Below are positions 16,242-24,240 of a stretch of 44,048 nt of DNA, one piece after another. The notes beneath the pieces are model-generated. The model was not told where the DNA came from and did no database searches. It saw nothing but the letters and a program-made list of their open reading frames with translations. How positions within the stretch are numbered: the first letter of the stretch is position 1; every line of letters begins with the position of its first letter. The stretch comes from an uncultured Porphyromonadaceae bacterium (lineage in GTDB: Bacteria > Bacteroidota > Bacteroidia > Bacteroidales > Muribaculaceae). The DNA is taken from contig CAMWNH010000008.1 of the NCBI GenBank assembly GCA_947175605.1, forward strand, positions 1 to 44,048. The letters run 5' to 3'. Both the position numbers and the translations under genes were made by a program.

Positions 16242-16753
16242 TGCAGACAACAAGTATACAACTACACACGCTTCCATTCCGCAGCGTGAAGACCTACACT
16301 TTCAGCCTGGTGTTCATTCTGGGCAATATCTTGCTCCCTCGGCTTGTTCACCTGATTCCTCAGGGCGGACTCACATGGCTTCCCATATATTTCTTCACCT
16401 TGGTCGGAGCGTACATGTATGGCTGGAAGGTCGGTATTCTCACGGCGCTTCTGTCTCCCGTCATCAACAGTCTGCTCTTCGGAATGCCCGCTACTGAAGC
16501 CCTTCCTGCCATACTCGTCAAGTCGGCTCTGCTTGCATCGTTCGCCGGTGTGGCCGCATCGCGTTTTCACAAGGTCTCGCTGCCGCTGCTTGCCCGTGTC
16601 GTACTTGGCTATCAGATGTTCGGCACCCTGGCCGAGTGGGCCCTCTGCGGCGACTTCCTGCTTGCCTGCCGCGATTTCCGTATCGGTCTCCCTGGAATGC
16701 TTCTTCAGATCTTCGGAGGATATGTAATAATTCAGGCCCTTAAAAAATACTAA
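16241..16753 (+). CDS. ECF-transporter S-component-like membrane protein
   Basis: 170 aa, about five to six hydrophobic segments, in the size and pattern of energy-coupling-factor substrate-binding (S) components that bind vitamins, queuosine precursors or pyrimidines. Features include FILGNILLPRLVHLIPQGG, YFFTLVGAYMYGWKVGIL and SPVINSLLFGMP. The ligand cannot be deduced. No EcfA ATPase or EcfT gene is in the window, so it either shares a module encoded elsewhere or works alone. The start overlaps the DUF1893 stop by one base, indicating translational coupling. It is the last gene of the four-gene cassette. Confidence 0.75.
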   Translation: MQTTSIQLHTLPFRSVKTYTFSLVFILGNILLPRLVHLIPQGGLTWLPIYFFTLVGAYMYGWKVGILTALLSPVINSLLFGMPATEALPAILVKSALLASFAGVAASRFHKVSLPLLARVVLGYQMFGTLAEWALCGDFLLACRDFRIGLPGMLLQIFGGYVIIQALKKY

Positions 16754-16774
16754 GAAGTCAGTCCGACGGAAATA

Positions 16775-16782
16775 TAGATTTG
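16775..16782 (+). promoter_or_regulatory. Probable acyltransferase -7 element
   Basis: TAGATTTG matches TAnnTTTG and ends 18 bp before the ATG at 16801. No TTTG is found at the expected spacing upstream. Confidence 0.4.
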
Positions 16783-16800
16783 AATACCTGACCTGGCAGG

Positions 16801-17883
16801 ATGGACAAACCCAACACAGACGGAGATATTTTCCACTATATATCGCACGACAATAACATGAACGTAGTCCGCTACGTTCTTGCTTTGCTCGTGCTTCTGG
16901 CGCATTATGCGTTTTTGACCGGGCTTGACGTGTCCGTCGGTTGGCTTAGCTACATAGGTGTAGGAGGCTTTTTCTCGTTGTCGGGTTTTCTTTTGTTTGC
17001 CTCCTTTCAGCGCCGTCAGAAGATGAAGCACTACATAAGCCGCCGCGCGAAAAAGATACTTCCGCCGTATTGCTTTATAGTGCTTTTGTGTGCCATGTCC
17101 TTATGGGCGGTCAGCGACCTGTCCGTGGGCGAATACTTCTCCTCATCCGGCTTTTGGGCATATCTTGGCGCCAATTTGTCGTTCATGAACTTCCTGCATC
17201 CCGGCCTTCCGGGTGTATTCGATGGCGAGGCGTTTCTGACTCCGGCCGTCAACGGTTCGCTATGGACAATGAAAGGAGAATGGATATGCTACCTGTCTGT
17301 TCCCTTCGTTTTTTTCATGATGAAAAGATGGCGCAGGCATGCCGGAACTCTGTTGCTTGGAGTAATTGCCCTTCTTATGGCGATGAAGATTTGCTTGTAT
17401 GAAGTTTCCGAGATTCCCGAGTATTCGCGTGTACAATTATATGGCAAGCAGTTCGAAATATTCATGTATTTCTATATCGGCGCGCTCGTAAATCTCTGTT
17501 ATCCGCTTTTCCTGAAATACAAGTGGTGGGTGCTTGGCGTAAATATCATTATAGCCATCTTTTCCGATTATATTCCTTTGTATGGCGAGATTATCCAGCC
17601 CTTTGTAATCGGCACGAGTGTGCTCTGGTTTTCTCTCGTTGGCAAGTGGGGTGCGAGCTTGAGTCGGCATGACAATGTGTCCTATGACATGTATCTCTAT
17701 CACTTCCCCATTATTCAGTTGTGGGTATATCTCGGAATGACGGACAGAATTTCCCCTGTGACAGGTTTCATGATCATTTTGGGAGCGACGGTGGTATTGG
17801 CCGAATTCTCATGGAACTTCATCGGCAAGCAGTTCTACAGAGGTGAGCGTAAAAAAATAGAGGTCCATCGCATCGGACGATGA
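16801..17883 (+). CDS. Membrane acyltransferase (OafA/acyltransferase-3 family)
   Basis: 360-aa polytopic protein with about ten hydrophobic segments. The family pattern is visible: NVVRYVLALLVLLAHY at 20-35 with the conserved R and H, then GVGGFFSLSGFLLF, then RRAKKILPPY, and near the end SYDMYLYHFPIIQLW. Members transfer acetyl, succinyl or similar groups to surface glycans or other extracytoplasmic acceptors. The acceptor here is unknown and no glycan-assembly genes adjoin it. It appears to be a single-gene unit. Its last codons contain the terminator of the convergent DUF1349 gene. Confidence 0.88.
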   Translation: MDKPNTDGDIFHYISHDNNMNVVRYVLALLVLLAHYAFLTGLDVSVGWLSYIGVGGFFSLSGFLLFASFQRRQKMKHYISRRAKKILPPYCFIVLLCAMSLWAVSDLSVGEYFSSSGFWAYLGANLSFMNFLHPGLPGVFDGEAFLTPAVNGSLWTMKGEWICYLSVPFVFFMMKRWRRHAGTLLLGVIALLMAMKICLYEVSEIPEYSRVQLYGKQFEIFMYFYIGALVNLCYPLFLKYKWWVLGVNIIIAIFSDYIPLYGEIIQPFVIGTSVLWFSLVGKWGASLSRHDNVSYDMYLYHFPIIQLWVYLGMTDRISPVTGFMIILGATVVLAEFSWNFIGKQFYRGERKKIEVHRIGR

Positions 17884-17888
17884 ACCTC
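17851..17888 (-). terminator. Terminator of the long minus-strand gene series
   Basis: An 11-bp stem with one G-T pair (17860-17870 with 17878-17888) is followed on the minus strand by TATTTTTTT. It lies 18 bp after the DUF1349 stop and inside the last codons of the convergent acyltransferase gene. Confidence 0.8.
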
Positions 17889-17906
17889 TCGTGTGAATTT
17901 CAACTC

Positions 17907-18557
17907 TTATTCCGCGTTGTTTTTCAGCCACTCGCTGCGTACCTTGTCGGGCAGCGGAGTCACCTTGAAGTCTGAGAACGTGGCCTTGAAGCCATTGCCG
18001 TCGGGCGAAGCGGCATACATGCCTATTCTCACAGGATGATTCTGCTCGATCCACGCATTGCGCATCATCGTGTACTCCTTGTCGTCGAACGAATAGAAAA
18101 TCTCTATTGCATCCAAGCGGCGCACTGCCTTGATCCAGATGTGTTTCACGGGCTTGTCGATAGTAATCACGCTCCAGTCCGAAGTCTTGTGAGTCACGAC
18201 GGTGCTCAGATTGTATTTTCCGTCCACATACTCGATACCGGTCTTGATATAGTTCTCGTGGTCGAGACGGATCATCATGCCGGCCTGATCGAAGCGCACT
18301 TTGTAGTCACCGCTTATCTTGACCTTGGCCTCGAATTCGCCGCCGTATTCGGCATAGTAGAAAGGTGCATCGTCCACGGTGAATCCGTAGTGCGAGATAC
18401 GCCAGTAGTCGCTGTTGGGAGTGACGTCCATTATAAGCTTTTTACCCTTGATTTCCCAGTTCGAAGGCTCGTTGAACCAGTTCATCTTTTCGAGAGTCTG
18501 CGCCTGAAGGAGCTGACTCCAGATTGCAGCTAAAAGTAGCAAAAATAGTTTTTTCAT
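17907..18557 (-). CDS. Secreted DUF1349 (concanavalin-like fold) protein
   Basis: 216 aa with a signal peptide of about 19 residues (MKKLFLLLLAAIW...LLQAQ). The rest matches the DUF1349 family, related by fold to concanavalin-A-like lectins and glucanases: MNWFNEPSNWEIKGKKL near the start, DQAGMMIRLDHENYIKTGIEY in the middle, RIGMYAASPDGNGFKATFSDF near the end. Probably an extracytoplasmic carbohydrate-related protein, but no catalytic residues can be named. It starts 11 bp after the stop of the preceding acetyltransferase gene and is the last gene of the minus-strand series. Confidence 0.85.
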   Translation of the reverse strand: MKKLFLLLLAAIWSQLLQAQTLEKMNWFNEPSNWEIKGKKLIMDVTPNSDYWRISHYGFTVDDAPFYYAEYGGEFEAKVKISGDYKVRFDQAGMMIRLDHENYIKTGIEYVDGKYNLSTVVTHKTSDWSVITIDKPVKHIWIKAVRRLDAIEIFYSFDDKEYTMMRNAWIEQNHPVRIGMYAASPDGNGFKATFSDFKVTPLPDKVRSEWLKNNAE

Positions 18558-18568
18558 CGGATTGTATT

Positions 18569-19132
18569 TTATGGTAAGTCAATGTTTCTTATCACATGGC
18601 ATGGATTTCCGGCAGCTACCGTATTATCCGGCACATCGTGCGTGACAACGCTACCTGCTCCTATCACGCAGTTGTCTCCAATTGTCACGCCCGGCAAGAC
18701 CGTAACGGAGCCCCCGAACCATACGTTATTGCCCACCTTAATGGGACGGGCAAATTCCAGACCCTTGTTCCGTTCTGTCGGATCTATGGGATGGCACGCC
18801 GTATAGAAGCTGCAGTTAGGACCGATGAATACGTTATCTCCGAAAACTACGGGAGCCTCATCAAGAATAGTCAGATGGAAATTGGCATAGAAATTCCGGC
18901 CCGCATGCACGTTATACCCGTAGTCGCAGAAGAAAGGCTGTTCTATCAGTAGCCCGCTGCCGGCAGTTCCGAGTAGTTCCATCAAAAGCTCTGTTCTCTC
19001 CTCCATGTTTCGGGGAGGCAGTTCATTATATCTCCGGCAAGCATCCTTGCATTCCAGACGTTCCGCAATGAGTGCAGGGTCGTAGTTGGCATCGTAGATT
19101 TGCCCGGCGAGCATTTTGTCTTTCTCTGTCAT
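18569..19132 (-). CDS. Maltose/galactoside O-acetyltransferase-like hexapeptide protein
   Basis: 187-aa left-handed beta-helix acetyltransferase. After an N-terminal cap (TEKDKMLAGQIYD, very like E. coli Maa) come hexapeptide repeats (VVFGDNVFIGPNCSFYTACHPID, IKVGNNVWFGGSVTVLPG, VTIGDNCVIGAGSVVTHDVP). The catalytic His is in TACHPID. Acetyl-CoA is the donor; the physiological sugar acceptor is not known. The ATG at 19132 was preferred over one six codons earlier because the Maa family begins MTEK/MSTEK. Gap to DUF1015 upstream is 72 bp. Confidence 0.9.
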   Translation of the reverse strand: MTEKDKMLAGQIYDANYDPALIAERLECKDACRRYNELPPRNMEERTELLMELLGTAGSGLLIEQPFFCDYGYNVHAGRNFYANFHLTILDEAPVVFGDNVFIGPNCSFYTACHPIDPTERNKGLEFARPIKVGNNVWFGGSVTVLPGVTIGDNCVIGAGSVVTHDVPDNTVAAGNPCHVIRNIDLP

Positions 19133-19204
19133 GGCATCATTTATAGGCATTAAAGGCAGAGAAGATTTTTATCCACTCTGCCCTTTGTATGCGAATGTTC
19201 AGAT

Positions 19205-20449
19205 TCAGTCAAGCTTGTGGATTACAAGGCCGGAGCGAAGCTTAGGTTCGAACCACGTTGTCTTCGGAGGCATGATGTTGCCCGTATCGGCAATGGCCAT
19301 GAGTTGCTCCATCGACACGGGATAAAGAGCGAGCGCAAAAGCCATTTCGCCCGAGTCCACGCGATGTTTCAGTTCCTCAAGACCGCGTATACCGCCCACG
19401 AAGTCCACTCGCTTGTCGCTGCGAAGGTCCGTTATGCCTATGAGATCGCGAAGAATCAGGTCAGAGCTGATCGTGACGTCCAGCACGCCGATGGGATCCG
19501 AGTCGTCATACGTCCCGGGGCGTGCCGTCAGGGAGTACCAGCGGTGACCCATATACAGTGCGAAGTTGTGCAGTGCCTGCGGCGTATAAGCCTCTTCACC
19601 CTTGTCCTCGACCACAAAATTATGCTCGAGTTTTTCAAGGAACTCGGCCGGTGACATGCCGTTGAAATCTTTTACAAGACGGTTGTAGTCTATAATCTTT
19701 AGCTGCGATGCGGGGAAGGCCACGGCAAGGAAGTAATTATATTCTTCCGCTCCCGTGTGCTTGGGGTTGGCCTGGGCTTTTTCGTGTCCCACTAATGCTG
19801 CAGCTGCCGTGCGATGATGGCCGTCGGCAATATACAGCGATGGCATCTTGGCGAATTCCGCAGTGATTTTTTCTGTCAGCTCGGGAGAGTCGATCACCCA
19901 GAAGTGATGACCGAAACCATCCGGTGCCGTGAAGTCATATTCAGGCTCGCCTTTCACGACTTCCTTTATCACGGCATCAAGCACCTCATTGTCGGGGAAG
20001 GCGAAGAACACCGGCTCGACATTGGCGTTGTTCACGCGCACATGCTTCATGCGGTCCTCTTCCTTGTCGCGACGCGTCAGCTCGTGCTTCTTGATGCGGT
20101 CCTGCATGTAGTCCTCCACGTTCGCGGCCAGAACTATGCCGTACTGTGTGCGGCCGTTCATCGTCTGAGCGTAGATATAGTAATGCTCCTTATCGTCCTG
20201 CACGAGCCACTTGTTGTCCTGGAAAGCCTTGAAATTGGCCACAGCCTTATCGTAGACCTCGGGAGCGTGTTCGTCTGTCCCGGGCTCGAAATCAATCTCC
20301 GGTTTGATTATGTGGTAGAGCGATTTCGGATTGCCTTCAGCCTCGGCGCGGGCCTCTTCGCTGTTCAGGACGTCATATGGGCGCGACGCCACTTCTTCCA
20401 CTAATTCACGGGGCGGACGGAGTCCGCGGAATGGTTTTACTTTTGTCAT
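19205..20449 (-). CDS. DUF1015 family protein
   Basis: 414-aa soluble protein. The DUF1015 pattern is clear: KPFRGLRPP at the N terminus, SRPYDVLNSEEARAEAEGNP, then YIADGHHRTAAAA in the middle (GHHR being the most conserved feature of the family) and a C-terminal RSDKRVDFVGGIRGLEEL block. The family's biochemical role is not firmly established. I recall it beside serine-biosynthesis genes in other Bacteroidales; here the neighbours are purA (44 bp upstream) and an acetyltransferase. Confidence 0.88.
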   Translation of the reverse strand: MTKVKPFRGLRPPRELVEEVASRPYDVLNSEEARAEAEGNPKSLYHIIKPEIDFEPGTDEHAPEVYDKAVANFKAFQDNKWLVQDDKEHYYIYAQTMNGRTQYGIVLAANVEDYMQDRIKKHELTRRDKEEDRMKHVRVNNANVEPVFFAFPDNEVLDAVIKEVVKGEPEYDFTAPDGFGHHFWVIDSPELTEKITAEFAKMPSLYIADGHHRTAAAALVGHEKAQANPKHTGAEEYNYFLAVAFPASQLKIIDYNRLVKDFNGMSPAEFLEKLEHNFVVEDKGEEAYTPQALHNFALYMGHRWYSLTARPGTYDDSDPIGVLDVTISSDLILRDLIGITDLRSDKRVDFVGGIRGLEELKHRVDSGEMAFALALYPVSMEQLMAIADTGNIMPPKTTWFEPKLRSGLVIHKLD

Positions 20450-20493
20450 AGAGGAGTTGTATGTTTTAGAGGTCAGTTATGTCTCAGTGCTCT

Positions 20494-21777
20494 TTAACGC
20501 TTGCGCACGATGGTCTGTTCACGGTCCGGACCTACCGAGAGAATCTCTACAGGCACACCGAGTTCGCGCTCGAGGAAGGCCACGTAATCAAGGAATTTCT
20601 GCGGAAGCTCCTCCTCGCTTTTCATGGCGCTCATGTCCGTGAGCCAGCCCGGGATGCTTGTGTAAACGGGTTCATACTCATCGCCTTCCACGCTGAAGGG
20701 AAAGTCGCGCACAATGCTGCCGTCCTTCTTGCGATATGCCGTGCAGGCCTTTATCTCAGGGAATACGTCCAGGACGTCGCTCTTCATCATTATAAGCTTC
20801 GTCACACCGTCCACCATTATCGCATAGCGGAGGGCCACGAGATCGATCCAGCCGCAACGGCGTTCGCGACCGGTCACGGCACCGTATTCATGGCCGCGGT
20901 CGCGCATCAACTTGCCGTCCTCATCGAAAAGTTCGGTTGGGAATGGACCCGAACCAACGCGCGTGCAGTAGGCCTTGAAAATGCCGTAGACATCGCCTAT
21001 GTTCTTGGGAGCGACACCCAGACCCGTGCAAGCACCGGCTGTCACCGTGTTGCTTGATGTCACGAAAGGATACGAACCGTAATCCACGTCCAGCATGGTG
21101 CCCTGTGCTCCTTCGCACAATACCTTCTTACCGGCGGAGATGGCTTTGTTCAGGAAGTGTTCCGTATCTATCAGCTCGAATTCCTTGAGATATTCCACCG
21201 CTTCAAGCCAGGTCTTTTCGGCCTCGGCAAGTTTCTGCATGTCGGGCTCGGCGCCCATATTGCGAAGCATGCCAATGTGGCGGTCGCGGGCAGCCTCATA
21301 AATCTCCTTGAAGTCCGCGCGCTCCGTGTCGCCCAGACGCACGCCGTTGCGCGACACCTTGTCCGTGTACGTGGGGCCGATGCCCTTGCCCGTCGTGCCT
21401 ATCTTTTTGTCGCCCTTGGCTTTCTCGCCTGCAGCGTCCAGCATGCGGTGCGTGGGCAGGATGAGGTGAGCCTTGCGACCAAGTTTCAGAACCTTTTTCA
21501 GATCAACGCCCGAAGCCTCCAGAGCCTCGGCCTCCTCGCGGAACAGCACGGGGTCAAGCACAACACCGCCGCCGATGATATTTGTCTGTCCGCTCTGGAA
21601 CACGCCCGAGGGAATGGAGCGCAGAACATATTTCTTATTGTCGAACTCGAGAGTATGACCTGCATTAGGACCACCCTGAAAGCGTGCCACAATATCATAT
21701 GCCGGCGTAAGGACATCTACAACTTTGCCTTTACCTTCATCGCCCCACTGGAGGCCTAAGAGTACGTCAACTTTCAT
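20494..21777 (-). CDS. purA: Adenylosuccinate synthetase
   Basis: IMP plus aspartate plus GTP to adenylosuccinate, first committed step to AMP. 427 aa, normal length. The P-loop-like GDEGKGK is at 12-18 with catalytic D13, and H41 lies in NAGHTLEF. TTGKGIGPTYTDK, CEGAQGTMLDVDYGSYPFVTSSN and the GTP-binding C-terminal region (TGRERRCGW, LSVGPDRE) are all present. It follows a Fur-like regulator gene by 52 bp, an arrangement I recall in other Bacteroidales, and precedes DUF1015 by 44 bp. Confidence 0.97.
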   Translation of the reverse strand: MKVDVLLGLQWGDEGKGKVVDVLTPAYDIVARFQGGPNAGHTLEFDNKKYVLRSIPSGVFQSGQTNIIGGGVVLDPVLFREEAEALEASGVDLKKVLKLGRKAHLILPTHRMLDAAGEKAKGDKKIGTTGKGIGPTYTDKVSRNGVRLGDTERADFKEIYEAARDRHIGMLRNMGAEPDMQKLAEAEKTWLEAVEYLKEFELIDTEHFLNKAISAGKKVLCEGAQGTMLDVDYGSYPFVTSSNTVTAGACTGLGVAPKNIGDVYGIFKAYCTRVGSGPFPTELFDEDGKLMRDRGHEYGAVTGRERRCGWIDLVALRYAIMVDGVTKLIMMKSDVLDVFPEIKACTAYRKKDGSIVRDFPFSVEGDEYEPVYTSIPGWLTDMSAMKSEEELPQKFLDYVAFLERELGVPVEILSVGPDREQTIVRKR

Positions 21778-21829
21778 TTTCCCGAAATAACTTTTGTAAT
21801 GTAATATACTACTATTGGTTTAATGGCGT

Positions 21830-22366
21830 TTACTTTTGCATCGCGGCCGATTTCTCGACCTCGGCGCGACGACACCGGTTGCATACGCAGCTTATGCGCA
21901 GGTCGGCTGTCCCTTGGATCGTATCGAAGCCCGTGAAACGATGTCTGCGCAGATAATTGGTGAGCTCGCGGTCGCGGGCCACCTTTACCTTTCCGCACAC
22001 CCGGCATTCAAGCACAAGCTCCACCGTCAGGCTTCGTTTCCGTTCTCCCGATTCAGCGGCGTAGGCCCATTGAATCTGCCCGTTGTCCGTGCCCGAGACC
22101 GTCTTGCGTCGGATCAGGCCCAATTCAAGCAGGATGTCGAGAGTATTGTACACCGTGGCACGGTTCAGCCGGAGTCCGTTCGCGGCCACAGCTTCTCCGA
22201 GCTGCCGTGCCGTCCGATAGTTGCCTCCTGCAGCAATGATCACTTCGTAAAGTGCCTTGCGTTCAGGTGTAGTCCGAAGGCCGCGTGCATGCAGCTCACG
22301 GCTTAGCACACATTCTTCAGGCGTCTTCAGTCCGGACGTCTCCGTATGGCCGTTGGAGGGTTTCAT
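21830..22366 (-). CDS. Fur-family regulator lacking the sensory histidines
   Basis: 178 aa. A winged-helix Fur domain occupies about 20-95 (LRTTPERKALYEVI, NRATVYNTLDILLELGLI). The dimer domain keeps a structural zinc site: CRVCG and, near the end, CVCNRC. The HHDH segment that in Fur, Zur and PerR lies just before the first CxxC and supplies regulatory metal ligands is absent: the sequence there is RSLTVELVLEC with no histidine. The protein may be constitutive, or sense something other than iron, zinc or peroxide. It lies 14 bp after the DoxX-like gene and 52 bp before purA. Confidence 0.88.
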   Translation of the reverse strand: MKPSNGHTETSGLKTPEECVLSRELHARGLRTTPERKALYEVIIAAGGNYRTARQLGEAVAANGLRLNRATVYNTLDILLELGLIRRKTVSGTDNGQIQWAYAAESGERKRSLTVELVLECRVCGKVKVARDRELTNYLRRHRFTGFDTIQGTADLRISCVCNRCRRAEVEKSAAMQK

Positions 22367-22380
22367 AATCCTCTACAAAA

Positions 22381-23676
22381 TTAAGGCTTTTCCTCAACTT
22401 TCGCAAATTTTTTTGCGCGGACGGAAAGCTGCTTCAGACGTCCGAGCATCTTCGGCGACTGCCCGAGAAGATATACGGCAAGCATGCCTGCGAGATATAT
22501 CACAGACAGCCACATGATTGGACCACCGCTGTCGATAGGTTCAAAAGAATCCATCAGTTCGGCGGCATCACTTTCGGAGTAGGGCAGGTCTGCACTCAAT
22601 GCTCCGAGGGTGGATTTCCACATTATCTGTCCTTCATGCAGATACACCACGCCGGCTGCACCTCGCACGAGCATCTTCAGCGCTGTGTCTTCAGCCGAAT
22701 ACGATGGGAAGTTCGGACGCGTGAGACGGCGCCAACGGTCAAATGACGCCCCGGATGCTCCCACAAGAGCATACATTTGCACATCTCCTCCCTCAAGGAA
22801 TTCCTTAAGCTCCTGAAGGTAATGGGCGCGCGTCATGAACTGTGTCTCCGGATCGCTCACCACCAGAAGTAAGGTTCGCGGACTTTCCGCCAGAAGTTCG
22901 GCAAATTCTTCCGTCACGTCTTCGCCATCAGCTGAATAAACCGTCAGCGAGGCTGTTTCCTTCATGCTTTCTTCCGCGCTAACGAAGGTCCACGTGCTGT
23001 CCGGAAGCTCATCCAGGCCGAAGCTGCGCTCCTCGCCGTCGCGGGTGTAGACATACTTCCCCGCTTCCTCATCACTCTCGGCAAATAGCTCCGTGCCCAC
23101 ACGGAAGGGGCGGAAATCTACCAAGGGCTGTGTCTGATAACCTGCATATCCGATATATAGGGGGTAAGCCCAAGAAAGAACAATGACAAGCCACTGCACC
23201 GGGGCTGGAAAAAGTCCGGGGCGTTTACGGTTGTAGATCCACAGGAGTGCCACGCCTGCGGTAATAAAGACGTTTTTTATGAATGTAGCATTGTTGGACA
23301 GGAGCAGCAGATCACCGAAACAGCCGCAGTCGCTCACCGGATCGGCTATGGCAATCCACAAGGTCAGCGGAAGCATTACTGCCATGAAAGCCGCGGCTGT
23401 CCAAACAGCCATGCGGCGCAGACACCCCGTGGCAAGCATAACTCCCGTCACGAATTCAAGCGTGGCAAGTCCTGTCGCACCGATAAGGATAAGTTCCGGC
23501 GGCAGATTCACGCCCATGGCCGTAAGATATTCGCCTATCTTCAGGCAGAAGCCGTGCAGATCAATGCATTTTGCCCATCCGGAGATTATGAATACCGCAC
23601 CGACAAACACCCGCAATATCCAGAGGGCAGCCGTTCGACACGGTTCGGGGATTTGAGCAAGCCTATTTGATGCCAT
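22381..23676 (-). CDS. DoxX/MauE-like membrane protein with C-terminal extracytoplasmic domain (BT_3928 type)
   Basis: 431 aa. The N-terminal 160 residues form four membrane segments of the DoxX/MauE type with the redox-suggestive SDCGCFGD motif near residue 120. Then come another membrane segment and an extramembrane region of about 210 residues rich in acidic residues, whose TLLLVVSDPE and QELKEFLEGGDVQMYAL stretches look thioredoxin-like, but without a CxxC. One more membrane segment (about 392-409) and a basic tail end it. This architecture is conserved in Bacteroidales; function unknown, perhaps envelope thiol redox. Its start overlaps the end of the DUF1599 gene by 14 bp. Confidence 0.8.
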   Translation of the reverse strand: MASNRLAQIPEPCRTAALWILRVFVGAVFIISGWAKCIDLHGFCLKIGEYLTAMGVNLPPELILIGATGLATLEFVTGVMLATGCLRRMAVWTAAAFMAVMLPLTLWIAIADPVSDCGCFGDLLLLSNNATFIKNVFITAGVALLWIYNRKRPGLFPAPVQWLVIVLSWAYPLYIGYAGYQTQPLVDFRPFRVGTELFAESDEEAGKYVYTRDGEERSFGLDELPDSTWTFVSAEESMKETASLTVYSADGEDVTEEFAELLAESPRTLLLVVSDPETQFMTRAHYLQELKEFLEGGDVQMYALVGASGASFDRWRRLTRPNFPSYSAEDTALKMLVRGAAGVVYLHEGQIMWKSTLGALSADLPYSESDAAELMDSFEPIDSGGPIMWLSVIYLAGMLAVYLLGQSPKMLGRLKQLSVRAKKFAKVEEKP

Positions 23677-24229
23677 CCTCCATGCACTTTATGACACCGA
23701 ACACGGCATAATTGGCAATGTCAAGATAGTTCGATTCAATCCCCTCGCTTACGGCTGTCCGGCCGGAATGCTCCTCTATTTCCTTGATACGCTCGATTTT
23801 GGTGAGTATGAAATCCACATACGAACTCACGCGCATCCCTCGCCATGCTTCATCATAGTCGTGATTTTTCTTCAGCATCAGTTCGCGAGCTTCATCCGAC
23901 ACTCGGTCGTATTCCTTCAGAGCCTGTTCCGAATTCAGGTCCTTGGTGTCCACGAACCCCAGCCTGCACTGGATCACCCCTACAAATGAGTAGTTGACGA
24001 GTGCTTCGAATTCGCCCCGTATGCCGTCGCCTACTTTCGTCTCGCCTTTTATCTGTAGCGAGCGTATACGCTTTGCCTTGATAAATAGCTGATCCGTAAC
24101 TGACTCCGGTCTCAGAAGACGCCACGATGGACCGTAGTCGCCGAGTTTCGCCGCGAAAATACGGCGGCATCCGGCCAGAGCTTCAGTAAACTCTGCCGTT
24201 GTATCCATGAATTTTGTGTCTTTAGGCAT
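23663..24229 (-). CDS. DUF1599 (nucleotide-modification-associated domain) protein
   Basis: 188-aa soluble protein with two similar halves, each carrying the family pattern: KLGDYGPSWRLLRPESVTDQLFIKAKRI in the first and KNHDYDEAWRGMRVSSYVDFILTKIERI in the second, each ending in a YSFVGVIQ or YAVFGVIK segment. DUF1599 has been named a nucleotide-modification-associated domain because of phage contexts; here it is a chromosomal housekeeping-like copy next to the DoxX-like gene, with which it overlaps. It follows aguB by 11 bp. The substrate is unknown. Confidence 0.85.
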   Translation of the reverse strand: MPKDTKFMDTTAEFTEALAGCRRIFAAKLGDYGPSWRLLRPESVTDQLFIKAKRIRSLQIKGETKVGDGIRGEFEALVNYSFVGVIQCRLGFVDTKDLNSEQALKEYDRVSDEARELMLKKNHDYDEAWRGMRVSSYVDFILTKIERIKEIEEHSGRTAVSEGIESNYLDIANYAVFGVIKCMEDGIK

Positions 24230-24240
24230 GCCGTTAATGC

